From a virus, in the IMG/VR virus record IMGVR_UViG_3300034375_005070, positions 1-33,728 of that record: a stretch of 33,728 nucleotides of DNA; one strand, 5' to 3'. Shown in pieces: positions 15,281-24,517 of the stretch (the first letter of the stretch is position 1; each line of letters opens with the position of its first letter). The translations under genes and the position numbers were made by a program. Below the pieces are notes generated by a model. That model searched no databases. It had not been told where the DNA came from and worked only from the letters and a program-made list of their open reading frames with translations.

Positions 15281-17284
15281 TCACCGCTTATCTTCTATAA
15301 CTGCTAAATACATCAACTCTAACATATCCATTGCTTTGCGCTTTTGTGTTTTATCAAGAGCTGGACTAAGTTTAATTTGTTGTTGTGCATTTTTATACAA
15401 TGCGTCTACTTCTTGTACTTTTGTTTCATCATTTACTGCAAACAACGATGCAACAAAGTTTTTTGTGTCTTTTGACAAACCACGTATATCGTCCCCTAGT
15501 TTAATATATAAACCTGGGTTGTTTTCTTGTAGTGATTTTACCCGTTTTAAATTACGCGCTTGCTTAGGGTCAATGCTTTTTACCATCGTATCAAGTATGC
15601 GTTTCTTAGCATTCTTAAACTCTTTACTTGAAACGCCAAATGCCGCTTTTGCTTGAGCTATTAAATGCATACCCATAGCTTGTTTGTCTTTCGGACTTTG
15701 ATTTTTAATTTGTTCAAAGGATTGTGTGATTGGGTCTACTGGCATATCTGCCATAGATTCTCTAAAGGTAGACATTTTACCCAATCGTACTACACCCGTT
15801 TGAGTGGGCATAGGTGATGGTGCTGGTGTTGGTGACAAAGAATCAGGAGTTACTTCTGGAAGCTGTTGATTTCTGCGCATTTCTTCTTCACGAGCCTGTC
15901 GTTCCATAAAGTCTTGCCGTAAAGCATCACCTATTTCATTTTGTGCTGGTTTTGGTTGTATTGGTGCTATTGTCTGCTCTTCTACAACTTCTTCCATCAT
16001 TGGTTCTTCTGCTGGTGCAGAAGGCATTTGTGGTTGGTCCTGTGGTATTGTTAGCTCTTGACCTACACCTATTACATTTGGATTTGATATACCACTTGCT
16101 GCTGCAATGTCTTTATAACGACCAGCATCACCATAATAGTCTTGTGATATAGAACCAAGTGTGTCACCTTTTTGTACTGTATATTTTTGCGCTGTAGGCA
16201 TTTCAACAGGAGTATTTGTAACTTGACCTTTTGCAATTTCGCCTTCTATTGGGTCTACTTCTACTACTTCTTCCTCTGGCTCTATATCCAAAGCTTCCAT
16301 TTCAGCACGCCTATTAAATAATCTGCGTCTAGGTCGTTTATCAGCATATCTTTCATCGTATATTTCACTAGCTCTATCCAAAACATTTACAGGGTCTACG
16401 TCTGCTTCTTCTGTTTCAAGGGCTTCTAGTTCTAGTTTTAAAGCTTTTTTTCTTGCAGCTAATTCATCTTGTGCTGCTGAATAGTCTACCCTGCTGACAT
16501 ACCCCTTGGGTTTTGAGCTACCATCTGTTCCATCTGTGCCCTCTGTACCCTCTGTACCCCCTGTAAATTCTATAGTCGGCAGTTCATTGGCTCTATACCA
16601 CTCTAAATATTTATCATCATCTTGATATGTGCCTAGCAAAGCTATGTCTGCACGTAATTGCGTAATAGCTTTGTTGTTATCTTTTATTGTGTCTACATTA
16701 GTGTTGTATGATACTTCTTGAGTAGTAGCTGGGTCTGCTATAAACCCAAATAAATCATTCTGAGATTGTTTTTTTACTTTTCCTTCTACAATAGATCTTT
16801 CAAGATTCTTTAAACTGTTTTCTAAATCTTTATTACTTTTAGAAATCGTATCAATGCGGTCATTAAGTGTAGCTATCATTTGCCTTTTTGTAGGTATTTC
16901 TTGTTTTACACCACGGTAACCTCGTGTACCTCTACTACCTCTACTACCACTACTACCACCATCTTTTTCACGGTATTCTAATTCCCTTTTGCGCTCTTCT
17001 CCACGCAACTGTTGTCTGCGTAATTGGTCTGCGGCTTTTGTTATATCTCTTTGTTCTCTTAGAATCTGATCACGCATGCCTTCTATACGTTTTGCTCGTT
17101 CTTTGGCACTGATTTGTCCTGATTCGTATTCACGCATAGCTTGGTCATATGCTGACTTATACAGCATGTACTTTTGCTTAGTAACTAAATCTGCCCATGA
17201 CTGACCGTTACTTGTTTTACGAGGGTCACGACCACTACCTGTAATAACGTATACGCCTTGTCCACCAACTTGTTGAATAGCCAT
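15281..17284 (-). CDS. Internal virion protein with a LysM domain
   Basis: The 667-residue protein has helical, Arg/Gln/Lys-rich ends and a LysM domain at about residues 365-415. The LysM landmarks are YTVQKGDTLGSISQDYYG, SNPNVIGVGQELTIPQ. LysM binds N-acetylglucosamine-containing glycans, so this protein could hold peptidoglycan during ejection. Low-complexity stretches occur near residue 110-120 (GSRG/TRG units, collagen-like) and about 235-250 (GTEG/GTDG units). A Pro-rich linker lies at about 430-500. It is adjacent to the giant virion protein, as T7 internal core genes are. Not secreted: no signal peptide. Confidence 0.78.
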   Translation of the reverse strand: MAIQQVGGQGVYVITGSGRDPRKTSNGQSWADLVTKQKYMLYKSAYDQAMREYESGQISAKERAKRIEGMRDQILREQRDITKAADQLRRQQLRGEERKRELEYREKDGGSSGSRGSRGTRGYRGVKQEIPTKRQMIATLNDRIDTISKSNKDLENSLKNLERSIVEGKVKKQSQNDLFGFIADPATTQEVSYNTNVDTIKDNNKAITQLRADIALLGTYQDDDKYLEWYRANELPTIEFTGGTEGTEGTDGTDGSSKPKGYVSRVDYSAAQDELAARKKALKLELEALETEEADVDPVNVLDRASEIYDERYADKRPRRRLFNRRAEMEALDIEPEEEVVEVDPIEGEIAKGQVTNTPVEMPTAQKYTVQKGDTLGSISQDYYGDAGRYKDIAAASGISNPNVIGVGQELTIPQDQPQMPSAPAEEPMMEEVVEEQTIAPIQPKPAQNEIGDALRQDFMERQAREEEMRRNQQLPEVTPDSLSPTPAPSPMPTQTGVVRLGKMSTFRESMADMPVDPITQSFEQIKNQSPKDKQAMGMHLIAQAKAAFGVSSKEFKNAKKRILDTMVKSIDPKQARNLKRVKSLQENNPGLYIKLGDDIRGLSKDTKNFVASLFAVNDETKVQEVDALYKNAQQQIKLSPALDKTQKRKAMDMLELMYLAVIEDKR

Positions 17285-18129
17285 TACTCACCCCCATAAA
17301 TACCAGCTCGTGTACCAGTAACATCTGCTGCACTTATATTACCCATGGTCCCTGATTGTACTAATCTAGGATTTGCTTTATACATTTGGGTTGAAAAGTA
17401 TTCGGCTATTTCAGAATCCGTCATACCCATATCTAACATCTCATCATATGTATATGCTTGAATAGGTCGAATCATAGACATTGCTTGACGAATAGAAACC
17501 TCATTTGGATCTGGAGCAAAAGCATTTCCAATCCCTTGACTTATACCTTGCCCAAATGATCTAGCTCCTTGTCCTAACCTTTGCATAAACATCATATCTA
17601 CAGCTTTTTGTTGTTGTTCTGGAGACATTTGACTTATCATACGTTCCAATCCCATTTGTCCAACATATGCTTCTGTACCTGCTTGAATTGGTGCAGTTAA
17701 ACCTTCAGCTCTGCGTCTTCTATATTCTGCTTGTGCGGCTTCTAAATCTTTTATTTCTTGTTCTTGTTGTTGTTGCCGCTGCAAATCCATATTCAGTATT
17801 TGTGATGCCAAATCCGCTTCTAGACGCTGCCTGCTTTCATCCTGCATCTGTTGACCTAGCAACGCCATCTGTGGCTGTGCTGTAGGCTGTGTAAGTCTTG
17901 CTCGCTCTGCTTCTGCGTATTGTTGTGCTTGTTGACGAGCACCACGCATTTGACCTTCGATTGCAGACCGCTGTTGCTCTGTCAAGCCAAGCGCACCCAT
18001 CTCTTGTTTTCGCTGCATTTCACGAAGTCGTTTTTTCTGATCGCGCTCATACTTACTTGGAATAATGTCTGGTAACGCTCCAACAGCAGTTCCTGCACCT
18101 GCAAGCAATGACATAGTTAATGGATCCAT
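17284..18129 (-). CDS. Internal virion protein (small, Gln-rich, helical)
   Basis: Of 281 residues, the first 25 are hydrophobic and Gly/Ala-rich (MSLLAGAGTAVGALPDII). A long Gln/Arg/Glu-rich helical region with poly-Q patches (QRQQQQEQE) follows. The C-terminal part is more globular. This looks like the smaller ejected core proteins of podoviruses (T7 gp14 role), in which a short hydrophobic segment inserts in the outer membrane. It shares one base with the LysM gene (TAATG overlap). The role is by position and composition. Confidence 0.65.
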   Translation of the reverse strand: MDPLTMSLLAGAGTAVGALPDIIPSKYERDQKKRLREMQRKQEMGALGLTEQQRSAIEGQMRGARQQAQQYAEAERARLTQPTAQPQMALLGQQMQDESRQRLEADLASQILNMDLQRQQQQEQEIKDLEAAQAEYRRRRAEGLTAPIQAGTEAYVGQMGLERMISQMSPEQQQKAVDMMFMQRLGQGARSFGQGISQGIGNAFAPDPNEVSIRQAMSMIRPIQAYTYDEMLDMGMTDSEIAEYFSTQMYKANPRLVQSGTMGNISAADVTGTRAGIYGGE

Positions 18130-18136
18130 AGTTCAC

Positions 18137-18847
18137 CTACACATGAAATGTTTCGATTGTAAATGTTTGACAGTTTATGTTGCCTTTTTCAATTTTAGGA
18201 TTGACCGCAATTGAAAACTTATACCTACCTGCACTTAATGTTAACATACGAGTCATCATTATGCTGCGGTGACCACGAGCAGCACCTGTGTCATTTGGTT
18301 GTATAGTTCCAGAACCTGTAAGAGTTGTGTCGTTTTCAAACACGTACATACTTGTTCCGACATAACGGTTAATCAAACCATCTTTTTCATACTGTAACAA
18401 AAACTGATTTTCATATCCGCTACCAGAAGGTGCTCTAGTAAAAGAACTATTAAGAAGACCAAACGCTTTGGCATAAAAGGTTATCATTACCTTTGTATTT
18501 GCCTTAGTTATAACTACTTCAGCACCAGTGTTGCTTAGTGGTTGATAGTCTTGGACAGTAGTAGAGACTTGATTGTTGCTCTTAGTGGTCGAGGTGAACC
18601 ATGCATATTCTTGTGGTAATCGTATTTTTGATACACCCTGAATAGTTTTAGAAACAAAGTCACCAGTTTGTACAGCAGTAATAAAACGAGGGGAAGCAAT
18701 ACTTTCTCCAACAATGGTATCCACAGATACGTCAGAAGCAGTGATTTCTTGGTTAACATATTCCCTCAGTGCATCTTCATTTGATGCGTGATTAGTAGCC
18801 GATAAAACTGCACCGTCTACGTATGTAAATGGTTTTGTAAATGCCAT
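18137..18847 (-). CDS. Minor tail protein, third of a tandem set
   Basis: The 236-residue protein begins MAFTKPFTYVDGAVLSATN, a short anchor-like segment, then a 40-residue helical or linker part. A beta-rich C-terminal domain follows (strands AEVVITKANTKVMITFYAK, GRYKFSIAVN, INCQTFTIETFHV). It has the same plan as the products of 18847-19518 and 19521-20255. It overlaps the preceding gene by one base (TGATG). Probably a tail or neck appendage. Confidence 0.65.
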   Translation of the reverse strand: MAFTKPFTYVDGAVLSATNHASNEDALREYVNQEITASDVSVDTIVGESIASPRFITAVQTGDFVSKTIQGVSKIRLPQEYAWFTSTTKSNNQVSTTVQDYQPLSNTGAEVVITKANTKVMITFYAKAFGLLNSSFTRAPSGSGYENQFLLQYEKDGLINRYVGTSMYVFENDTTLTGSGTIQPNDTGAARGHRSIMMTRMLTLSAGRYKFSIAVNPKIEKGNINCQTFTIETFHV

Positions 18848-19518
18848 CAGTTCTCCACTACTATTGCTTGTATATGATTGTGTCGAATGTTTAATGTGTT
18901 TCCAGTGTTACCAACACATGCTTGTAACTCGATTGAATCTATAACATTCCCCGGTGCTAATGTATAAAGACCGCTAAATGAAAACGAACGAAACTGTATC
19001 CATTGATTAAAATATAGTGTATTGGTAGTTAAAGCAGCCTTCTTAGTAAAACTGTAAGTGCAGTTAGCCAAGTCTACAGTAGATGGAGTTCCACTACCAT
19101 TTATTCGCATAAACAACCGAAATGCATATGTGTTGTAGGGGATTTGACCCGATGTGCCATTGCCGTCATTAACACCACCAGTCATAGACAACCCACCAAC
19201 CAACCCACTTGCGTGAACTCTAATCACCACATGACCATGTGAACTGTAGTTTGGCAATACTTTGCTTGGGGTACCTGCTACATTTTCTATAGTGGTAAAT
19301 GTAGTGCTTGTTGTAGACCAATCAGCTATACCATCATAATCAAATGTATACAAACTAGTTAAACTATTGGCATCACTAAAATGCTGTTTCTGTGCCCACT
19401 CGGTATCCAAGTTAACATCTTGCACACTATCACCAGCAACACTATTATAAACTGCATTTAGCTCTGCTGCTGTTGGTGCTTGCCCACCTTCAAAGTATTG
19501 ATTTGTAATTTTACTCAT
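18847..19518 (-). CDS. Minor tail protein, second of a tandem set
   Basis: Start chosen at ATG 19518 (223 residues): GAGG is six bases upstream, and the preceding gene stops three bases before. The upstream frame to 19545 would overlap that gene. The N-terminus MSKITNQYFEGGQAPTAAEL is an anchor-like segment with an Asn-rich pattern, followed by a beta-sandwich domain (HVVIRVHASGLVGG, TYAFRLFMRINGSG, NVIDSIELQACVG). The family is not recognised; it is likely a virion appendage. Confidence 0.65.
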   Translation of the reverse strand: MSKITNQYFEGGQAPTAAELNAVYNSVAGDSVQDVNLDTEWAQKQHFSDANSLTSLYTFDYDGIADWSTTSTTFTTIENVAGTPSKVLPNYSSHGHVVIRVHASGLVGGLSMTGGVNDGNGTSGQIPYNTYAFRLFMRINGSGTPSTVDLANCTYSFTKKAALTTNTLYFNQWIQFRSFSFSGLYTLAPGNVIDSIELQACVGNTGNTLNIRHNHIQAIVVEN

Positions 19519-19520
19519 AC

Positions 19521-20255
19521 CTACCTCTTGGTATTGCAAGTCCAAATGCTTGCCCCATATATTTCCATATGTGATTTGGGAGTAGTCGATACACCATGTT
19601 TATCAATGGGATTTGTATTTATAGTCTGCCATCTAAGTTCTAAGCGAACTGGTTGGTCACCTACAAAAATTTTGTATGGTACTGACAAGTTTTCAAGTCT
19701 TGGATACACACGACCAGTTTCAGCTATTAAAACATCGTTGCAAAATAATCCCCATCGACTCCACCAATTGTTATCAAATACAACTACCTGTGGCGTTGGA
19801 CTTGAATTGTCTTGAAGTCTGTCTACACCATGACGAAAGTCTATGTCAAAACAACCCGATAACGTACCGCTCTTCGCTTCAAACTCTAAAACCAAATCAT
19901 TAAAAGCTGCATCAATGTCGGCAATGTTGTTCCAGCCACTAGACCAACTGTTATTGTTTAAGTCAAACACAACCAGTGGAAAGTGTACATTAAGACTTCC
20001 TTCATAAGTATTCCATCGGCGAACAAAATGATAGTCTTGGGTTTGTCCAGTATGTTTAAATGCATAAACATTTGCAGTGCTTTGTGATGTAAGAGTTGAT
20101 GGTGCTAATTTTAGTTTGTCTATTGTTTTAATTGGAAAGTTTTGCCCGTCCAATTTTCCGTTGTATTCACCAACAACTTTTCGTGTATTGTCATTAATGT
20201 TTTCTGGTTTAACCTGATCAAGGTCTTTTTGTCCTACTTGTGTAAATACTTTCAT
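19521..20255 (-). CDS. Minor tail protein, first of a tandem set
   Basis: The 244-residue protein begins MKVFTQVGQKDLDQVKPENI, similar in length and position to the anchors of the two following genes. Its C-terminal 170 residues are rich in beta strands and Trp (NNNWWSRWG, PVRLELRWQTI). Start overlaps the nozzle gene stop (ATGA). Three such neighbours between nozzle and internal virion genes suggest proteins decorating the tail hub. The function is not recognised. Confidence 0.65.
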   Translation of the reverse strand: MKVFTQVGQKDLDQVKPENINDNTRKVVGEYNGKLDGQNFPIKTIDKLKLAPSTLTSQSTANVYAFKHTGQTQDYHFVRRWNTYEGSLNVHFPLVVFDLNNNSWSSGWNNIADIDAAFNDLVLEFEAKSGTLSGCFDIDFRHGVDRLQDNSSPTPQVVVFDNNWWSRWGLFCNDVLIAETGRVYPRLENLSVPYKIFVGDQPVRLELRWQTINTNPIDKHGVSTTPKSHMEIYGASIWTCNTKR

Positions 20256-22456
20256 CGTGACACCTTTGTAGATTGATTTAATGCTGGCATAGCAACTGAA
20301 TCTGACAAAATGTTAAATGACAACAAATGCCACTGCTGAGAGTTAATGGTTCGCACACCAAACTTAAATTGGTCACACAGTTCCGTATTTACATCGTACC
20401 GTAATGTAATTAGTCTACCTTCTGCAATCTTACTAGAGTTTACTGTAAACGGCACTTTTGTTACAGACAGGTCAGCTGGACCAAACACTGCATCTTCTTT
20501 AATAGTGTACACCGTTTCACTTTTTGCCTGTTTCTGAGTAGATGTTGTGCTTTCTGTATACGAATAATCGATGCCATAAAAGAAATCGAACCCATTATCT
20601 CCATATGACATAATGCGTAGTTCAACACTATAGTATCGCACCTTGACACTGTTTTCATTTGAGTTGTACCAAGCACTTTCCCATTGATGTCCGTTGTGCG
20701 CTGTGTCTGCAATCGTAAACGTTACATTGTCACCGTATGCACTTATTTGACACTTTTGACCCCAGTTAACACTTGAACTCATAATCTGAAGAGGTCCAAA
20801 CTTGTTTGTGGTCGCATTTAATGCAGGCGTCCAATTTGGGTCATTTCCTAACAAAAAGTACCCATTAACAGTTGTAGTCATTGCTGACCAATAACTATTT
20901 GTTGGGGTTTCTAAATCAGTGCGAATAGACCACATGGGTTGCTGAGGGGTCAAATGTAAAACAAAACCAAAATCTGGTGTAGTTGAATCGTCTGTTGGTA
21001 GATGCATCCATACTTCTTTTTCTCGAAAAGAGTAAGCAGCAATAGCCTTGTGCATCATTGAACGATTAACTCTGCGCAACAATTTATCAATAGGCTTGCT
21101 AATCTTTTGCATGCTTATTGATGCTCCGCCATTTAGACCGCCTGAAAGCATCCACACGCCCTGTTCATTAATAAAGACAACACCTAACTGTGGTATAACT
21201 ACAACTGCTTTACTAGCCACTGTCCCCAAGGTATTAGTAATAGTACTAATGTTGTAACTGTCAGTATCAAAGCTTATTATATTTATAGCGTCTTCACGAA
21301 ATACAATTAAATTATTATAAAAGGCTACTAATTGGGTAATGTCTCCACCTGTTTGGTTACCCAAATCAAAGTATGCCAACGCTCCAAACTGCTCAAATAT
21401 ACCCTTATTAGAATAAATGATACGACTTCCTGCTGCCAACCAAAGTCGATTGTCCCATACTTCACCAAACTTCCAACCTGTAGTAATAGTTGTGCTTGCT
21501 GTAAACGATGGTGCTTGGTCTACCAAAAATTTGTCAGGCAATGTATCTATAAAAAATCTACTAGAGTTTTCATTTATCTGAGTTACAAAATAGTATAGTT
21601 CACCATTATTGTTTATTTCTTTGGTACGATATATACGTCTAGCAACTATACCCTGTTGACCTATTGGCAAGTCAAGTGCCACGCCATATCTATATGCTGG
21701 ATCACCATCATCAATTGACCATGTAACACTTTGGGTAGCTGATAATGGTGTCTCAGCACCCAAATCTGACACCATACTCATTTTGTAATTATATGTGTAC
21801 GTATTTTCTACTACATTGCCATCTGAATTAAATTCTAAATATCCCAATCCATATTGAGTCTTTTTATTAAACCAAACAGCAGCACCACCAGTTAAAGCTT
21901 TGCCATCTGCATATTGAGTATCTACATCCAATGGATTTGCAGATGCTGTTTGTAGCGTAAAACCAAAATCTCGATACACTTGATCACCACTAAACAGTAT
22001 GGCTCTGTCACGACCATTAATAATCAACAAGTGCTGACCAAGATTAACAAACTGACTACCGACATCTCCTAGTTTGGGTATGTACCGGTCACTGTCAATC
22101 GTTACCAAGTCATTCTCATAGAAAGTACCTGAATACGTTGCGCCCTGTCCTTTGTTACCAATAGCATAGTACAGTTGCCCTGACTGCTCAATAAAGGTGT
22201 AAATGTCATTGGTGCCTTGTCTCTTCCACTGATAAACGGCATCAACTTTGTCAGTAAAGTACTTTGTAACAATGGCACTGGTAACAGTCCAAGATGCAGG
22301 CGCATGCCACCATGACTCAAACCCAACATCTGCCTTCCAACCGCCTTCAGATACGTATCTACAGTTGTTTACAGTGTTAGCGTCTCCAATGTTAGGCATC
22401 AATACTTGACTAATACCTCCACATGGAACAAAACGTTTGAACCGTTGTGGCTTCAT
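20252..22456 (-). CDS. Tail nozzle / stabilisation protein (T7 gp12 or P22 gp10 role)
   Basis: The 734-residue protein is mostly beta. It starts MKPQRFKRFVPCGGISQVL and includes the segment NNLIVFREDAINIISFDTD followed by LGTVASKAVVVIPQLGVVFINEQGVWMLSGG. The order LIVF strand, Gly-Thr, then a V-F-x-N-xx-G-V-W repeat is typical of propeller-like nozzle proteins that close the tail tube. It directly follows the adaptor gene and overlaps it by ATGA. The size is close to T7 gp12 (about 800 residues). Specific family assignment is tentative. Confidence 0.7.
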   Translation of the reverse strand: MKPQRFKRFVPCGGISQVLMPNIGDANTVNNCRYVSEGGWKADVGFESWWHAPASWTVTSAIVTKYFTDKVDAVYQWKRQGTNDIYTFIEQSGQLYYAIGNKGQGATYSGTFYENDLVTIDSDRYIPKLGDVGSQFVNLGQHLLIINGRDRAILFSGDQVYRDFGFTLQTASANPLDVDTQYADGKALTGGAAVWFNKKTQYGLGYLEFNSDGNVVENTYTYNYKMSMVSDLGAETPLSATQSVTWSIDDGDPAYRYGVALDLPIGQQGIVARRIYRTKEINNNGELYYFVTQINENSSRFFIDTLPDKFLVDQAPSFTASTTITTGWKFGEVWDNRLWLAAGSRIIYSNKGIFEQFGALAYFDLGNQTGGDITQLVAFYNNLIVFREDAINIISFDTDSYNISTITNTLGTVASKAVVVIPQLGVVFINEQGVWMLSGGLNGGASISMQKISKPIDKLLRRVNRSMMHKAIAAYSFREKEVWMHLPTDDSTTPDFGFVLHLTPQQPMWSIRTDLETPTNSYWSAMTTTVNGYFLLGNDPNWTPALNATTNKFGPLQIMSSSVNWGQKCQISAYGDNVTFTIADTAHNGHQWESAWYNSNENSVKVRYYSVELRIMSYGDNGFDFFYGIDYSYTESTTSTQKQAKSETVYTIKEDAVFGPADLSVTKVPFTVNSSKIAEGRLITLRYDVNTELCDQFKFGVRTINSQQWHLLSFNILSDSVAMPALNQSTKVSR

Positions 22457-23964
22457 GAAAGTCTCCTAAGTGTTGTACCATCGTATGTAGGTCTGCCGTA
22501 TGCCATATGGAACCGTCCACGCACAATACGCTGATCAATCTTATCAACATATCGTTTAGCTAACCCATTGATTTCTTTCATGTATTTTCTTTCGTAAGTA
22601 GTTGCCAACCCTTGTTGACCCAACTTTAAGTATATGTCTTCCAATGCTTTGTAAACAATAAGTTGATGAAACTCGTATGGCATTTGTGGTACATCGGTAG
22701 ACAATAACAAGTCCTTTGGCTTTACCATAAACCGCATTACCATTTCGCGTACATAATCGTGGTACACTTCAATTTTATCACCAGCTTTCTTTTGCGGTAC
22801 TTCAAAATCATAGCCTACTGGACGTGGGTACGGTCTTATTTGTTGATGGTTGCCATCAATCTCAATGTAGCGTGGGGAACCATTATCTAACTGGTTTAAC
22901 TTAACTATATTAACAAACGAGTTAATGTCTGTAACTACAATAGGTTGTAGGTAATCAGGGTCATTACGTGTACCAGATGTTGTACTCGTACCATTGACTA
23001 CATACAACCAACATGGCAACCCTTTGCGCTCACCTGTGTTCTGATCAAAGTTTTTATTCCAACATACAACCTTACGATACCCTTCCCATTGTGTTGGGTT
23101 TTGGTCTTTATCGTTGTATGTGTCAGCTTGAATTGCTAGGTCATCCCACCCAGTAAACACCAGTTTTAACGTTTTATTGTTACCAGATACTTTATGAATA
23201 GCAGGTTCTGACAAAGCACCAACTTTACCATCTTTAATAAATGCCCAAGCAAACTCATAATGTTTGTTGCCTTGGAACTCGCCCGTCGGACTTTCCAGTT
23301 CTGTAATAGTAAGTTGTTCTGCTGGTGTTATATGTTGTGTTGGGCTAGTAATGTATGCTTCTGCATATGACTGTGTATAATCAACTCTTAAATCTAAGTC
23401 TTCTTCTCGTCTTGGTAAAATAGCTGTAGATTTACCATATGGGTTTTGTGAACCACTAACGCTTACGTAAGGGTAGTCTCTGTGCCCTAAATATAGTAGT
23501 TCCAAACAGTTTTCTGGTAGGTCATACCATCGCTTCTTTATTTTCCAACCGCTGTTAGTGGCAGTGCTAGTGCCTTCAAATGGTTTGTCTAACAATATGG
23601 TTTTCATGTCTTCAAGCTTGGAAATGGTGTATTCCATATTGTCTATTTCCATTGGTTGACCTTCCCACACATCCATATTATGTAGTCGGTCAATGTCATG
23701 ACTTAACACAACTCTTCTTTGTCCTTTTACAACTGTTGCAGTTACGTTGGCACCACTACTGTTTTCTGTATCTGTACTAGCTGTAATGTCTGTGTGCAAT
23801 CGCATAGTGCTAAGTTCTGTACTAAAACTCCAACGCTTCATTGTCCATATACAGTAGTACGCATCGTTTAACAACTCATCCAACTGATTGTTAAACTGCG
23901 CTAGTTCTGGACTGTAGTCTGTTATGTTTTTTACTTTCTGTCTCAATGCTTTTAAATTTGCCAT
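22453..23964 (-). CDS. Head-tail adaptor / tail tube A-like protein
   Basis: The 503-residue protein has a helical N-terminus (LKALRQKVKNITDYSPELAQF followed by LDELLNDAYYCIWTMKRW). A beta-rich central insertion follows, including a fibronectin-like EFAWAFIKDGKVGALSEPA segment at about 240-260. The C-terminus is helical (PYEFHQLIVYKALEDIYLKL, then YMKEINGLAKRYVDK). Helical ends with a beta middle are the pattern of podovirus adaptors such as T7 gp11, but this protein is longer because of the insertion. It is the first gene after the capsid terminator, with no own promoter seen. Confidence 0.65.
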   Translation of the reverse strand: MANLKALRQKVKNITDYSPELAQFNNQLDELLNDAYYCIWTMKRWSFSTELSTMRLHTDITASTDTENSSGANVTATVVKGQRRVVLSHDIDRLHNMDVWEGQPMEIDNMEYTISKLEDMKTILLDKPFEGTSTATNSGWKIKKRWYDLPENCLELLYLGHRDYPYVSVSGSQNPYGKSTAILPRREEDLDLRVDYTQSYAEAYITSPTQHITPAEQLTITELESPTGEFQGNKHYEFAWAFIKDGKVGALSEPAIHKVSGNNKTLKLVFTGWDDLAIQADTYNDKDQNPTQWEGYRKVVCWNKNFDQNTGERKGLPCWLYVVNGTSTTSGTRNDPDYLQPIVVTDINSFVNIVKLNQLDNGSPRYIEIDGNHQQIRPYPRPVGYDFEVPQKKAGDKIEVYHDYVREMVMRFMVKPKDLLLSTDVPQMPYEFHQLIVYKALEDIYLKLGQQGLATTYERKYMKEINGLAKRYVDKIDQRIVRGRFHMAYGRPTYDGTTLRRLS

Positions 23965-23977
23965 AGGTCACCATACG

Positions 23978-24006
23978 AAAAAAGGGATGGGCGAAACACC
24001 CACCCC
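23978..24006 (-). terminator. Rho-independent terminator after the capsid/decoration genes
   Basis: Read leftward, GGGGTGGG (24006-23999) pairs with CCCATCCC (23991-23984) over eight pairs with one G-U, with a seven-base loop, and TTTTTT follows. It lies in the 65-base gap between the decoration gene and the adaptor gene. It would end most capsid transcripts and let a fraction continue into tail genes, like the T7 terminator after gene 10. Confidence 0.85.
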
Positions 24007-24029
24007 TTCGGCTTAATAAAGAATCGAAC

Positions 24030-24506
24030 TTAGAACTGTTTGATTACAATCACAGTTGCAACATCAGCCGCATCATCAGCGCAAGCATATGCAACAGGTG
24101 GCAATACATCAGCATTAGCGTAGTTTTTCAACTCACCTGCTGTTGTAAACAGTGACAATGCAGAACCTTTAGTAACACTACCATCTGTTTTTGCTTGACA
24201 CAAGCCAGCAATACAAACGTCAATAGCGTCACCAGCAGCAGCAGCAGCAGCCAAAGCAATACCAACAAATGCAGTTCGATCTGCATCATTTGAATCTGCC
24301 TTAACAACGTGAATCATTTTATCACCGTCAGCAGTTTTGGTAATGTCAAAAGCAACCGCTTCCTTCTCAGCAATGGCTTCAGATGCAATAAAAGTTTCGA
24401 TTTGACGACGGTTCATCGCATCGACACCCACTGCAACTGTACCACCAGAAGGTAATGCGTTGTACTGAGAAGTTTCCAAGTATTGAATAATGTTTTGTGT
24501 AGCCAT
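24030..24506 (-). CDS. Capsid decoration/stabilising protein
   Basis: The 158-residue Ala/Asp-rich protein has a run of alternating beta strands (AVAFDIT, FVGIALAAAAAAGDAIDVCIAG, VIVIKQF) with the AAGD-x-V-x-V-x2-G pattern of phage head decoration proteins of the DUF2190 type. It lies between the capsid gene and the terminator. GGAGG is seven bases before ATG, the strongest ribosome site in the late region, consistent with a protein needed in hundreds of copies. Confidence 0.7.
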   Translation of the reverse strand: MATQNIIQYLETSQYNALPSGGTVAVGVDAMNRRQIETFIASEAIAEKEAVAFDITKTADGDKMIHVVKADSNDADRTAFVGIALAAAAAAGDAIDVCIAGLCQAKTDGSVTKGSALSLFTTAGELKNYANADVLPPVAYACADDAADVATVIVIKQF

Positions 24507-24517
24507 GATAAACCTCC

